Shown piece by piece: positions 30,660-40,335 of a stretch of DNA of 64,000 nt. The notes under the pieces are model-generated. The model worked only from the letters and a program-made list of their open reading frames with translations, did no database searches and had not been told where the DNA came from. Position 1 is the first letter of the stretch. Every line of letters begins with the position of its first letter. The position numbers and the translations under genes are program-made. Source of the DNA: an uncultured Bacteroidales bacterium (GTDB taxonomy: Bacteria; Bacteroidota; Bacteroidia; Bacteroidales; Paludibacteraceae). The stretch covers positions 37,179-101,178 of the forward strand of contig CACZFM010000003.1 of NCBI GenBank assembly GCA_902780495.1, given 5' to 3'.

Positions 30660-30691
30660 TCGGCGGAAAACAGGCAATATACCCACTTTTT

Positions 30692-31357
30692 ATGGATATC
30701 CAAGTGATAGCATACGCCCATAACGGACATACGGATAAGTTCGGCATCCCCCGACAATCACGCGACAAAAGCAACATCGAAACACGCATACGTTTCGTGA
30801 AACCGTACTCAGACAGCAACTGCTTCCGCGGCTTGGAGCAGTACAGCCACATTTGGCTCATCTGGGGTTTTTCCGAGACCCACACTTGGGCTCCAACCGT
30901 CCGTCCTCCAAGGCTCGGAGGGAACACGCGTGTCGGCGTTTTTGCCACACGGTCGCCTTTTCGTCCCAATCATCTCGGACTGAGTTCTGTTCGGCTTATC
31001 CGCATCGAACCTATTGTCGTTGATAATGAAAGCACCGTTGAACTGGTGGTCAGCGGTGCCGATTTGCTGGACGGAACGCCTATCTATGACATCAAACCCT
31101 ATCTGACCTATTCCGATTCGCATCCTGATGCCCAGTGCAGTTTTGCCGGACAAGCACAGGACTATCGTCTTGAGGTCGTTTGGCAAACATCTGCGCCGGA
31201 AACGGAACGAAAAGCATTGGAAGAGATTCTGTCACAGGACCCGCGCCCGGCCTATCAGGACGACCCTGAACGAATTTATACACTGGATTATGCGGGAGCG
31301 AAAGTCCGTTTTCGCGTCTGTGACACCCATATTTATGTTCTGTCAGTGGAGCAGTGA
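30692..31357 (+). CDS. trmO: tRNA m6t6A37 methyltransferase (TsaA/YaeB family), 221 aa
   Basis: The TsaA-like beta-barrel signature is clear: FGIPRQSR (residues 18-25), WLIWGFSETHTWAP (about 56-69), VGVFATRSPFRPNHLGLSSVRL (about 84-105) and LDGTPIYDIKPYL near 130. TrmO adds a methyl group from SAM to t6A at position 37 of some ANN-decoding tRNAs. The length is within the normal range of 150-240 aa, including the C-terminal lid domain. It has its own promoter and stands between tRNA-Phe and tmRNA. Confidence 0.92.
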   Translation: MDIQVIAYAHNGHTDKFGIPRQSRDKSNIETRIRFVKPYSDSNCFRGLEQYSHIWLIWGFSETHTWAPTVRPPRLGGNTRVGVFATRSPFRPNHLGLSSVRLIRIEPIVVDNESTVELVVSGADLLDGTPIYDIKPYLTYSDSHPDAQCSFAGQAQDYRLEVVWQTSAPETERKALEEILSQDPRPAYQDDPERIYTLDYAGAKVRFRVCDTHIYVLSVEQ

Positions 31358-31392
31358 TGCACCTACCCCAACGGGATTTACGCGTAACGGTG

Positions 31393-31782
31393 TGGAGATA
31401 GCGGGATTCGAACCCGCGTCCAAACAAGGAATCAATGCGCTTTCTACATACTTATCTTGGCCTTCGTTTTCGACCGGCGGCAAGACCCAAGCCACCAACC
31501 ACCGGCTTATCTGCTAAATCTCACCCTTGCGTCGCAGCCCGCAAGCGCCAGCCCTGATATTTCTGCACCGCTATACCCATTCAGCCTCATGGCATTGGCT
31601 TGGAGCGATGTCTCGTTTCCCCACCTTGTAGGGAAAATAAGCGATCCTACTATGCTTCAGATCAAGCAGCGAGAGCTACAGTGTTGTTGCCAGTTAATGG
31701 TCTCGGACCCGATTAACGAGCGGAATCCATACTCGGTATGCTTACACACCTATTCTACCTGCTGTCTAAACCAGTTATCCCC
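31393..31782 (-). ncRNA. ssrA: tmRNA (ribosome rescue), 390 nt
   Basis: The 5' GGGGATA pairs with TATCTCC at the 3' end (discriminator A at 31393), and the T-arm GGGTTCGAATCCC is present. The tag frame GGC-AAC-AAC-ACT-GTA-GCT-CTC-GCT-GCT-TGA (31691-31662) encodes GNNTVALAA. The acceptor CCA is not encoded. The consensus promoter is at 31794-31825. Protein frames over this region are spurious. Confidence 0.95.
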
Positions 31783-31793
31783 AAAATCGGGTG

Positions 31794-31825
31794 CAAAGGT
31801 ACTACATATTTTGCAGATGTGCAAA
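31794..31825 (-). promoter_or_regulatory. Promoter of tmRNA
   Basis: TTTG (31825-31822), 20 bases, TACCTTTG (31801-31794); it overlaps the last codons of the MATE gene. Confidence 0.8.
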
Positions 31826-33187
31826 TTTTTCTTGCAATTCTTTATATTTTTTATGAAAACGCAGGTGGAAAAGCACCGCGGCAAGTGCCAATCCGAAGAT
31901 AAATCCCACCCACATACCAGTAGCTCCCATCCGAAGCGGGAAGGTGCAGAACAAGCCTATCGGGAAAGCGACAAGGATGTAGGCGATAAAGGTATGAGTC
32001 ATCGGGCGTTTGACATCGGTTATTCCACGCAACATAGCGGCTCCCACACACTGCATTCCATCGGCGTATTGCAGCAAACCGGCAAACAGGATAAGAGTGG
32101 ATGCCAATTCCGCTACAGCAGGATCGTTGGTGAAGAGGTAAGGTATCAAGTGGCGACAACTGATCATAAGCATTGCACCGATGGTGTTCATCAAAAGCAC
32201 CAGATGCACGCTGGCACGTGCAGCCATACCGAGGGCATAAATATCCCCCTTCCCCAACTGGATAGAGACGCGGATGGTGGTGGCGGATCCAATGCCTAAT
32301 GCCAACATAAAGGTAAGGTCGGCAATCTGATTGGCAATCTGCTGCGCCGCCAATGCCTCTTTGGAAAGCCAGCCAATGATAATAAACGAGAGGGTGAACG
32401 TAATAGTCTCCAGAAAAGTCTGTAGTCCGATAGGCCAACCGATAGTGAAGAGTTGCTTCAGTTCGGTCAGACTATTTTGTTTGAAAGAGAAAAGGGAAAG
32501 ATAGCGCCTCCACTCCTTTTTCAAGAGAATGACGAGCGTGAAACAGACAGGAAGCAACAACCGCGAAATAAGTGTGGCAATGCCCGCTCCAGTAGCCCCC
32601 ATGGCGGGAAAACCGCAATGCCCAAAAACAAGTACCCAATTAAGCAAAATGTTCAGTCCGTTAACGAGAATGGTAAGCACCATCGCGACAGTCGTGTTGC
32701 CAAGCCCCTCTAAAAACTGTTTCTGGAGGGTGAAGAACAAAAACGGTATCAAAGAGAGAACAATAAGTATATAATACGGACGCGCTTCTTTGACAACCGA
32801 CGGATCCTGTCCGAATGATTCCAGGAAAGGGATACACCCACCCAACATCACTCCCATAACAAGACAAAGCAGCAAGGTAAGCCACATTCCGTTTTGCAGG
32901 AGCGAAGATATTCGTTGTTCGCAGTGAAGCCCATTAGCCATCTTCCCAACCTCAATGCCCACCAACGGAGTAATCCCCATCAGGATACCCATGGCAAAGA
33001 CCATAACGGTGAAGAAGATGGCGTTAGAGAAACTGACGGCAGCGAGCGCCGTAGTGGAATAGTGCCCGACCATAACAGAGTCGAACAAACCAACTAACGC
33101 AGCTCCAAGCTGCGTTAGCATAACCGGCATCGCCAGTTTCAGATTTCGGCGATAATACGGAATAAACTCTCTCAATCGGTCAATCAT
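31802..33187 (-). CDS. MATE family efflux transporter, 461 aa
   Basis: About twelve membrane segments occur in two similar halves, with the MATE repeats MLTQLGAALVGLFDSVMVG (about residues 22-40) and WPIGLQTFLETITFTLSFIIIGWLS in the second half. I start at ATG 33187 (MIDRLREFIPYY); the longer frame would overlap pepD and encode non-conserved sequence. MATE pumps export cationic drugs using Na+ or H+. It is the last protein gene of the minus operon that starts at glgP, and its 3' end carries the tmRNA promoter. Confidence 0.92.
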   Translation of the reverse strand: MIDRLREFIPYYRRNLKLAMPVMLTQLGAALVGLFDSVMVGHYSTTALAAVSFSNAIFFTVMVFAMGILMGITPLVGIEVGKMANGLHCEQRISSLLQNGMWLTLLLCLVMGVMLGGCIPFLESFGQDPSVVKEARPYYILIVLSLIPFLFFTLQKQFLEGLGNTTVAMVLTILVNGLNILLNWVLVFGHCGFPAMGATGAGIATLISRLLLPVCFTLVILLKKEWRRYLSLFSFKQNSLTELKQLFTIGWPIGLQTFLETITFTLSFIIIGWLSKEALAAQQIANQIADLTFMLALGIGSATTIRVSIQLGKGDIYALGMAARASVHLVLLMNTIGAMLMISCRHLIPYLFTNDPAVAELASTLILFAGLLQYADGMQCVGAAMLRGITDVKRPMTHTFIAYILVAFPIGLFCTFPLRMGATGMWVGFIFGLALAAVLFHLRFHKKYKELQEKFAHLQNM

Positions 33188-33221
33188 CAACTCCGAATAT
33201 CTGTTTGGGGGTATATTTGCC

Positions 33222-34667
33222 TTATAATGATTCCAACGTATGGCAGAGCCACTTCCAACAACGACCGGTGGAACTAATGCTAAGGCGCTCCTGCGGAGAG
33301 TGCACGCCAACCATCTGCGGTCCTACGCTGACCATATCCAAATAGGGATACTTCTCCAAGAAGAGTCCACATTCCAATCCGGCATGGATAGCCAGTACTT
33401 TGGGTTCTTCGTGGAAAAGGTCGATATACGCGCGCTTGGTAACTTCCAGCAAGGGTGAATTGATATTGGGTTTCCATCCCGGATAGCCGTCACCGTGCGT
33501 AACCTCGTCACAAGCAAGCGCAAGTGCACATTCCACCATGTTCTTAATATGATGCTTCTGGCTTTCCACCGAGGAGCGTTGGCTGGTGTTAATCTCAATA
33601 TATCCGTCACGCATCTTGACAGAAGCAAGATTGGTGGATGTCTCAACGAGTCCAGGCATATCCTTGGACATTGCCACAATTCCGTGCGGGCATGCATAAA
33701 GCGAACGCAACAGACGGATGGCTTGGGCATCGGGAATAATCTGCGTAGGCATATCAGTGGAAGAAAGGTCAAGCACCATATCTTTCTCCACATCACCCAG
33801 TTCGCTCTCAAGGGTTGCAACATACTGATTGAAACGGACACGCAGATTTTCCTTCTCGCTCATAGCCACAGTGAAGACGGCTTCCGCTTCTCGTGCGATA
33901 GCATTGCGGAGGTTACCCCCTTCGATGCGTGCCAAATGGAAGCCGGCGGTCTGCATTTCACCGAAAAGGAAACGCACCAACAATTTATTGGCATTGCCGC
34001 GGCCCTTATTGATGTCGTCACCGGAATGACCGCCCATCAATCCACCGACCTTGACATGTGCGGCAAACAATTGCCCATCGTTCTGCAATACAGCAGGTGT
34101 ATAGTGCATCTTAGCCAATGTGTCGATACCTCCTGCACAACCGATGAAGATTTCTCCATCGTCCTCGGAGTCCAGATTGATGAGTTGACGCCCCGTAAGA
34201 CAACCGTCCTTGAGTTTGAAAGCACCGGTAAGGCCGGTCTCTTCATCCACGGTAAAGAGACACTCCAACGCCGGATGGCGCAGCGTTTGGGACGTGGCGG
34301 CCGCCAAAGCCATTGCCATGCCGATGCCGTCATCACCGCCTAGTGTAGTGCCACGCGCTTTGAGCCAATCCCCATCCACATAAGTCTGGATAGGGTCGTT
34401 CATAAAATCATGTTGCGTATCCTTGTTCTTCTCGCATACCATATCCATGTGTGCCTGAAGAATAACTCCCGGTTTATTTTCATAGCCAGGCGTAGCCGGC
34501 ACGCGCATAATGACATTCATTGCTTCGTCCACCATACAATCGATGTTATGCTCTTTGGCAAAATTAACGAGCCATGCCGAGATGCGCTCTTCATGCTTGC
34601 TGGGACGCGGAACTTGCGTAATGCTGTGGAAGATAGAAAAAACTTCCTTCGGTTCTAAATTAGTCAT
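33222..34667 (-). CDS. pepD: Aminoacyl-histidine dipeptidase (M20C), 481 aa
   Basis: The metal-binding motifs of M20 are clear: QAHMDMVCEK (about residues 69-78), LGGDDGIGMA with the bridging Asp (about 109-118), DEETGLTGA (about 138-146), and a late histidine in SVGPQMVGVHSP. The length fits PepD (about 485 aa). It cleaves Xaa-His dipeptides such as carnosine in the cytosol. It lies 27 bases downstream of the C69 dipeptidase gene; both belong to peptide use in the same operon. Confidence 0.95.
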   Translation of the reverse strand: MTNLEPKEVFSIFHSITQVPRPSKHEERISAWLVNFAKEHNIDCMVDEAMNVIMRVPATPGYENKPGVILQAHMDMVCEKNKDTQHDFMNDPIQTYVDGDWLKARGTTLGGDDGIGMAMALAAATSQTLRHPALECLFTVDEETGLTGAFKLKDGCLTGRQLINLDSEDDGEIFIGCAGGIDTLAKMHYTPAVLQNDGQLFAAHVKVGGLMGGHSGDDINKGRGNANKLLVRFLFGEMQTAGFHLARIEGGNLRNAIAREAEAVFTVAMSEKENLRVRFNQYVATLESELGDVEKDMVLDLSSTDMPTQIIPDAQAIRLLRSLYACPHGIVAMSKDMPGLVETSTNLASVKMRDGYIEINTSQRSSVESQKHHIKNMVECALALACDEVTHGDGYPGWKPNINSPLLEVTKRAYIDLFHEEPKVLAIHAGLECGLFLEKYPYLDMVSVGPQMVGVHSPQERLSISSTGRCWKWLCHTLESL

Positions 34668-34694
34668 ACAAATGTATAATTAAAAGGGTTAGAC

Positions 34695-36365
34695 TTATTC
34701 ATGCCAGATGCCGGGACTGATGAGACGGAGCCATTCTTCCGGATAAGCGGGACGGTTCGGCGAGGTGGGTTCTCCCCATTCGTTGCGCAGGAATTGCCCA
34801 TTCTCCTCTTTTCGAATCTGCCCATCAAGATATTTGACCATGAGATAGTTGAACAACTCATTCCATGCGGCTGTAGCTTCATTGGCCTGCGTGCAGGAAT
34901 AGCGGGTAAGGAAAGCCCTTGCCTCTGCATCATTGAGGTTAGCAACCTGACTATCAATAAGAGCAATCTGGCTATCAAACTTATCTTCCCAAGCCGTTTG
35001 TAACTTGGCGATGTCTTGACGCATATAGGAATACTTTGTATATGCCCAATTGGCTACGCGATTCCATGCCCACCAAGCCGATGTGGGAGAATAGGTATAG
35101 AGGTCGCCGTTTCCTTCACGCATGCATTCAGGTGCTTCGTTGATGGTACAATACATGGGTATATAAAGCGTCGTGGCAGCATCGTCCACTCCAAACCAGA
35201 AGATACCGCGCGCACGGTCGTTGGCATAACCACGCATCTGCGCAATGAACGACCATGCAGTCTGCTGGGTAGCGACGGGACGTTCGTACCAATATTGCAC
35301 ACTATCCAATTTGAACCCCAGACTTCCGTGACGAAGCTTACTGTGCCAAGGACCTGCATCAATCCCTTCTGTAATGGCAATATCTGTACCTTCATATTGA
35401 TCGCGCATACATGCACGCACATCCGCCAAAGTCACTTTGTGATCAGGACGGATATATAACGGCATGGGGTCGCCTGTCTCTTTGCCTCCCGTGGCAAGGA
35501 AGGTCTTACCTGTGGCATAATCTTTGTAAATGTCCAAGTTCTTGTCAAACTTGCGCATCATCGCCCAAACGCGTGCTTCACAAATATAAAGGCCGCCAAA
35601 ATCGAACGGATTATATGCCTGATTGAATTGGAATTCAGCATCTTTTCCTGAAAAATACCCTTTATCGCGCGCCAGTTGGATAACATCTTTGTGCCACATC
35701 CAATTACCGTCTTTCGTCACAATGGCATTGCCGCTCTTTTTTGTCTTTTCTTTTACCGGCAAGAATGTGATGCGCGATTGGTTGGCATGTGCGGAGATAC
35801 AATCATCCGGTATACGAACGGCCACCCATACGGCACCCGTATTGTCGGCACCATTACCAATCATGTCCATCAGCCATACTTCATTCGGGTCGGCAATAGA
35901 GAAACTCTCTCCACCACTGCAATAGCCGTACTGTGCCACAAGGTCAGTCATGCATTGAATAGCTTCACGTGCCGTCTTACAACGCTCAAGAGCGATGTAG
36001 ATAAGGCTTCCATAGTCAATACCCGTCTTGTTGGCCAACTCCTGACCACCCCATGTGGTTTCACCGATGGTGAGTTGATGCTGATTCATGTTTCCAACAA
36101 CGGTGTAAGTGTGAGGTGCTTGCGGAATCTCCATAAGAGGTTTCCCATCGTCCCAACATACCACCTTGCGCATCTCCCCAGGCTGATGGTCCTCTTCCGA
36201 ACGATAACGAAGGAAACCATAGAACGAATAACTATCCGCCGCGTACGAAATAATGGTGCTACCATCAGCAGTGGCATTTTTCCCTACTAAGAAATTGGTG
36301 CAAGCATGAGCTTGATACACATTTGCTGCAAAGCAGAGTGCAAGAAGTAATAAAGTCTTTTTCAT
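34695..36365 (-). CDS. C69-family dipeptidase, exported, 556 aa
   Basis: The signal peptide ends at HA before Cys22 (AHACTNFLVGK). In this Ntn-hydrolase family (PepD-A/C69) the exposed Cys is the nucleophile. Conserved segments include YAADSYSFYG, TWGGQELANKTGIDYG and GESFSIADPNEVWLMDM (about residues 156-172). The length is typical for Bacteroidetes C69 proteins, and periplasmic dipeptide cleavage is expected. It starts 7 bases after the glycogen synthase gene. Confidence 0.92.
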   Translation of the reverse strand: MKKTLLLLALCFAANVYQAHACTNFLVGKNATADGSTIISYAADSYSFYGFLRYRSEEDHQPGEMRKVVCWDDGKPLMEIPQAPHTYTVVGNMNQHQLTIGETTWGGQELANKTGIDYGSLIYIALERCKTAREAIQCMTDLVAQYGYCSGGESFSIADPNEVWLMDMIGNGADNTGAVWVAVRIPDDCISAHANQSRITFLPVKEKTKKSGNAIVTKDGNWMWHKDVIQLARDKGYFSGKDAEFQFNQAYNPFDFGGLYICEARVWAMMRKFDKNLDIYKDYATGKTFLATGGKETGDPMPLYIRPDHKVTLADVRACMRDQYEGTDIAITEGIDAGPWHSKLRHGSLGFKLDSVQYWYERPVATQQTAWSFIAQMRGYANDRARGIFWFGVDDAATTLYIPMYCTINEAPECMREGNGDLYTYSPTSAWWAWNRVANWAYTKYSYMRQDIAKLQTAWEDKFDSQIALIDSQVANLNDAEARAFLTRYSCTQANEATAAWNELFNYLMVKYLDGQIRKEENGQFLRNEWGEPTSPNRPAYPEEWLRLISPGIWHE

Positions 36366-36372
36366 ATATTTA

Positions 36373-37860
36373 TTATTTGTTTCGTTTGCTCATGTGTTCC
36401 AAAGCTATTTGATAAGCTTTGCGGTAGAAAGGATAGAAATGTTTCCAATCCGCTTTGGCCGCTAGAGCGGCTGCAGCTTTACGGAACAGACCTTGTTCTT
36501 TCGTTGTCATCTCAAGATATGTAACAACAGATGTTACTATTTCGGAGACGACATCCCAGTAGTTGCTATCTGTACGATGAATGATATGTACAGGTTTGTG
36601 CGTCATTTTTGCTTGTGCCCCCTCCGCCCAGAGTCCGAATCCCGCCAAAGAAGTGGTGATAGTGGGCACATGAAAAGCGACTGACTCCAAGGGAGTATAT
36701 CCCCACGGCTCATAGTAACTTGGGAAAACAGAAAGGTCCATACCAATCAATAGATCGTAATATGAAAAGCCTTTGATAGCGGGTTCGTCATTGGTGGGCA
36801 AATAATGAGGAATGAAAATAACTTTCACATTTCCTAAATCTCGCATAGGCTGCGAAAGATAGGGAATCAAGACCCATGCGATAACGGTGTGCGAAGTGCC
36901 TTGCAGTTGTTCCGCAAGGCGTTGCATACTATCCAGAAAAATATCTATCCCTTTGTTTTTCCACTCTTGTCTGCCGGCAATGCAGAGCATCAGTGGAGAG
37001 GTTTGAAACGTATTACCTGTCTTCTCTTCGGCGAGGCGCAACAATGCTACTGAGGCTTTTTTTCGCTTATCAGGAAATATAGTCTTACTCGGCACAAAGC
37101 CAGACTCAAAACCATTGGGGGTAACAATGTCAGGTTGTTTATCCAACAATTGGAGACACTCGTGCGCAGTGAGGTCACTGACGGTAGTGAAACAATCGGC
37201 ATGCCACGCAGCCTGCTTTTCCACGGAATGTTTGCTCACCAAGCCAAGTTCTTCCGCCATTTGGTCACCATGATATCCGGTGAAATAATCATATAGGGGT
37301 TTCCCATTCCCGGCTATGGAGCGTCCAATTCCTGTTGCATGTGTGGTGAAAAGTGTTGCGATTTGGGGACAATGTGCCTGCAAATAGAACAAGGTGAAAG
37401 CGGTTTGCCATTCATTAGTATGTGCACACGTGACAGGTTCGCCTAATGCGCGATAGAGTTCCTCCATTTTTTGCCCTGCAGCGTACGCAAACAGACAACT
37501 ATCATCATAATCACCGTTGGCGGCATGACTTTGCACTCCGAAATGTTCCCATGCCCAAGCATAGATGGCATTTTTCTGTTCCTGCAATTGTTGCCATGGC
37601 AAGAGGACAGCAATCGGTTGACCCGGCACTTGCCATCGTCCAATGCGGCAATGACTCAGCTTACCCTTGAGTAATTTCTTATCCTCCCGAAAAAACTTGT
37701 CGGAGGAATTGCCTAAATCGGGACCGAAGAAAATCACTTTATCCGGATGTTCCTCCTGCATAGACGCCGCGCGTGTGCTGAGAACGGCATAAATACCGCC
37801 CACACGGTTGCAAACCTCCCAACTGGTCTCAAAAATATATTCAGGCTGTATGGTTTTCAT
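36373..37860 (-). CDS. Glycogen/starch synthase-type glycosyltransferase, 495 aa
   Basis: The N-terminus YIFETSWEVCNRVGGIYAVLSTRA (residues 7-30) carries the K/R-x-GG-type ADP/UDP-glucose loop in the form found in GT3-like glycogen synthases of Bacteroidetes. Residues around 400-420 (FPSYYEPWGYTPLESVAFHVPT) hold the E-x7-E acceptor motif. It is slightly shorter than the usual 550 aa. Linked glgP (40336) and malQ (17033) complete a glycogen turnover set. Its start overlaps the PKD lipoprotein stop by 4 bases. Confidence 0.9.
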   Translation of the reverse strand: MKTIQPEYIFETSWEVCNRVGGIYAVLSTRAASMQEEHPDKVIFFGPDLGNSSDKFFREDKKLLKGKLSHCRIGRWQVPGQPIAVLLPWQQLQEQKNAIYAWAWEHFGVQSHAANGDYDDSCLFAYAAGQKMEELYRALGEPVTCAHTNEWQTAFTLFYLQAHCPQIATLFTTHATGIGRSIAGNGKPLYDYFTGYHGDQMAEELGLVSKHSVEKQAAWHADCFTTVSDLTAHECLQLLDKQPDIVTPNGFESGFVPSKTIFPDKRKKASVALLRLAEEKTGNTFQTSPLMLCIAGRQEWKNKGIDIFLDSMQRLAEQLQGTSHTVIAWVLIPYLSQPMRDLGNVKVIFIPHYLPTNDEPAIKGFSYYDLLIGMDLSVFPSYYEPWGYTPLESVAFHVPTITTSLAGFGLWAEGAQAKMTHKPVHIIHRTDSNYWDVVSEIVTSVVTYLEMTTKEQGLFRKAAAALAAKADWKHFYPFYRKAYQIALEHMSKRNK

Positions 37861-38831
37861 CGTTCCGTTTCGTCTATAATCATTTTAGTCGCTTTCAGCA
37901 TTGAGATTTTCACGGGAACATCAGTGTACCGATTGTTTTCGGTGTGAATCAGCGGCAACATAAACACACCTTCCTCTGTAGAGAAAAACAAACAATTCAT
38001 GGTGAGGCTGATTGCCACGGTTCCCACTTGTTCGGACGCTAGCAGAACGATATGAGTCTCATTGCTGTTTTTGACATACAGTCCGCTTTCAGTGATATAA
38101 TATATCTTGTTCTCTATAGGATCGCATACTTCTGTATTGGTAGTCGCGGTGGCAAGAAGGTCTTGCCCCTCTGTATAATTCAACGCACAAGGCGCTTCCC
38201 AATAAATACCTTTGTAGATATGCTGACTATACTGCCGATTCTCCGTATCCTCAATCAATAATGTAGGAGTCGGTGTATTGTGAACGGTGATGTTTTTTTC
38301 AACATCGGTGGTTACACCGTCTTTGGTTATATGCAAGCGCACCACTTCTTCAACGGCTCGTGTACAATAAACGGTGATTTGCTCGCTATTTGTCGCACTT
38401 TCGTCCAAAAGTCGGATATTGTCACTTATAATCCATTCATATTGCACGGCATGATTGTACGGATTCCAGACACAGGCACTTAATAGAACAGGTTGGAATG
38501 TGCAAATACTATCCGTGGAGAAGGAAAAATCAGGCACGGAATCCCGCACAGTGATGGTATGCTGAATCGAACGCTTTGTTTTACTCTCCCGCAGCGTGAC
38601 AATGTATGTACCGCTTTGTTTGAATACATGTGATGGATTTTTATCACTGGAAGAGGCGTTATCTCCAAACAGCCAAGAATAATCCTCACCTCCGGAACTG
38701 AGGTTGGTAAAACTTACCGATTCTCCTGCCACAGGTTGAGAGGGAGAAAACGTAAAGTCCACAGATACTTTTTTGCATGCACAGACCAGTGTAGCAAGCA
38801 GACAAATGAATATGTACGAGCAATGCTTCAT
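37857..38831 (-). CDS. PKD-domain lipoprotein, 324 aa
   Basis: The SPII signal ends at Cys19 (LVCAC). Residues about 25-95 form a PKD-like domain (FSPSQPVAGESVSFTNLSSGG, YSWLFGDN, HVFKQSGTYIVTL). A second Ig-like part (100-190) and a beta-propeller-like tail with GIYWEAP and NKIYYITE follow. It should be anchored in the envelope and may bind carbohydrate or protein. It is co-transcribed between miaA (abutting) and the glycogen synthase gene. Confidence 0.8.
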   Translation of the reverse strand: MKHCSYIFICLLATLVCACKKVSVDFTFSPSQPVAGESVSFTNLSSGGEDYSWLFGDNASSSDKNPSHVFKQSGTYIVTLRESKTKRSIQHTITVRDSVPDFSFSTDSICTFQPVLLSACVWNPYNHAVQYEWIISDNIRLLDESATNSEQITVYCTRAVEEVVRLHITKDGVTTDVEKNITVHNTPTPTLLIEDTENRQYSQHIYKGIYWEAPCALNYTEGQDLLATATTNTEVCDPIENKIYYITESGLYVKNSNETHIVLLASEQVGTVAISLTMNCLFFSTEEGVFMLPLIHTENNRYTDVPVKISMLKATKMIIDETER

Positions 38832-39758
38832 TTATAGGAATGTTTCAATTTGTTCAACAATTGTTTCTATCGGTTGATTCATCTGAATCCAATGTATGTC
38901 ATTTCGTTTACGGAACCATGTCATCTGACGCTTGGCATAATGCCTACTATTTTGTTGAATCATGCGAACAACCTCCTCGCGGCTCCAATCGCCACGTATA
39001 AAGTGTACCATTTCGCGGTATCCAACTGTATTCAATGCATTGGGTAACACGGAAGGATTCCCCAATTGCTCATAAGCTTCCCTTGCTTCCGTTTCCAGCC
39101 CTTGTGCCATCATTCGGTTTACGCGTTGATTGATGCGCTTGTATAATTCTTCCCGTTCACGCATTAATCCTATGTATATTGTTTCCCATGGCCGGTTTTC
39201 CCGTTTACGCGTGCGAAAGGATGAATACGGTTTGCCGGCGGACAACGTAACCTCCAAGCAATGTAACAACCGTTGAGGGTTCCGGCAATCGGCCTCTGTA
39301 TAATAGTCCGGATCTGCCTTTTTCACCTGTTCCTGCAGCCATTGAATACCATATTGCTGATACTGGTGCTGTAGCTGTTCCCGAACATAGGAATCAGTAG
39401 AAGGAATATCATCCAATCCGTAGCAAACGGCATCCAGATAAAGCATACTTCCGCCCGACAAAATGGCAAAAGGACGATTTTCTGTGGCTTGGGAAGAAAG
39501 AGAGGCAAGCAACGCCACTGCTTCACGAGCATACTGACCGGCATTGTAACTTTCATGCAGACTATGGGTTCCGACAAAATAATGTTTCACCCGCTTGCAT
39601 TCCTCTTCTGTCGGAGCAGCCGTCCCGATGGGTAGTTCCTTATAGATTTGTCTTGAGTCGCAGTTCACAATAGGACACTTCCAGCGTTCTGCCAAACGGA
39701 GGCTTAATTCCGTTTTGCCCACTCCTGTCGGACCTATTATGACTACCAACTTACCCAA
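38832..39758 (-). CDS. miaA: tRNA dimethylallyltransferase, 308 aa
   Basis: P-loop GPTGVGKT (residues 9-16), the DSRQIYKELPIGTA catalytic segment (about 34-47), FVGTHSLHESYNAGQYAREA, and the C-terminal KRQMTWFRKRNDIHWI are all MiaA hallmarks. The enzyme adds dimethylallyl to A37 of tRNAs that read UNN codons. The length is normal. It follows the pRiA4b-type gene by 2 bases. Confidence 0.97.
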   Translation of the reverse strand: MGKLVVIIGPTGVGKTELSLRLAERWKCPIVNCDSRQIYKELPIGTAAPTEEECKRVKHYFVGTHSLHESYNAGQYAREAVALLASLSSQATENRPFAILSGGSMLYLDAVCYGLDDIPSTDSYVREQLQHQYQQYGIQWLQEQVKKADPDYYTEADCRNPQRLLHCLEVTLSAGKPYSSFRTRKRENRPWETIYIGLMREREELYKRINQRVNRMMAQGLETEAREAYEQLGNPSVLPNALNTVGYREMVHFIRGDWSREEVVRMIQQNSRHYAKRQMTWFRKRNDIHWIQMNQPIETIVEQIETFL

Positions 39759-39760
39759 TG

Positions 39761-40318
39761 TTAAAACATTGATCCGTCCTCAAAACTCAAATCCTGAAAG
39801 CCCTCCATATCCAAATCGCCCTCATCAAACTCACTATCCCCATAGAAATCTTCATCCAATCCGAGATCTCCCTTGCCACTCTTCGTGGAGATTCCCGCAG
39901 ACAGAGGGTCTAATTCCTTGAGCTGCTTTGGAGCTTTCCCCTTACTTTCCACACACTGAACTCCTTCTATTTGACCGGACGTGATTTCCACCACGCGGCC
40001 AAAGAAATGACGCTCAAACATGGGGTCGAACACATAAATCAGACGTTGACCGTCTTCCTCAATGATGTCACGAAGGGCTGTTTGCTCCATCACCATATTG
40101 TCATACTCAAAGTTGCTGTCCATTTCCACCAGAGTGATTTCTTGTTCTTTTTCCCAACGGTCGTTGCAAAGGAAGAAACTTGTCATCTGGTTGTCAGGAT
40201 AGCCAACTGATTCCAAAATGGCTTTATGCAAATCCAGAAACGTCGCATCACCATCGGCCTCAAATACACGGCGAAATCCGTCAGCCTCTTCACTCGAAAA
40301 TTTTATCTTGTATATCAT
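39761..40318 (-). CDS. pRiA4b ORF-3-like / IS1096 passenger-type protein, 185 aa
   Basis: I start at ATG 40318 (MIYKIKFSSEE). The N-terminal domain shows FLDLHKAILESVGY and FFLCNDRWEKEQEI, then a VYVFDPMFERHFFG-like segment (LIYVFDPM-FERHFFGRVVEI). This is the plasmid pRiA4b ORF-3 family, widespread in Bacteroidetes chromosomes and of unknown role. The last 50 residues are acidic and low-complexity. No transposon is attached, so the family name does not imply mobility here. It lies 17 bases after glgP. Confidence 0.8.
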   Translation of the reverse strand: MIYKIKFSSEEADGFRRVFEADGDATFLDLHKAILESVGYPDNQMTSFFLCNDRWEKEQEITLVEMDSNFEYDNMVMEQTALRDIIEEDGQRLIYVFDPMFERHFFGRVVEITSGQIEGVQCVESKGKAPKQLKELDPLSAGISTKSGKGDLGLDEDFYGDSEFDEGDLDMEGFQDLSFEDGSMF

Positions 40319-40335
40319 ATCAGAATATTGATTTA

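Noticed and set aside
31092..32299. Several protein frames over 31393-31782
   Set aside because: The region folds as tmRNA with matching acceptor ends, T-arm and tag, and has its own promoter.
39761..40318. IS1096 passenger-type gene as sign of a transposon
   Set aside because: No transposase or terminal inverted repeats were seen, and the gene is part of the glgP operon.
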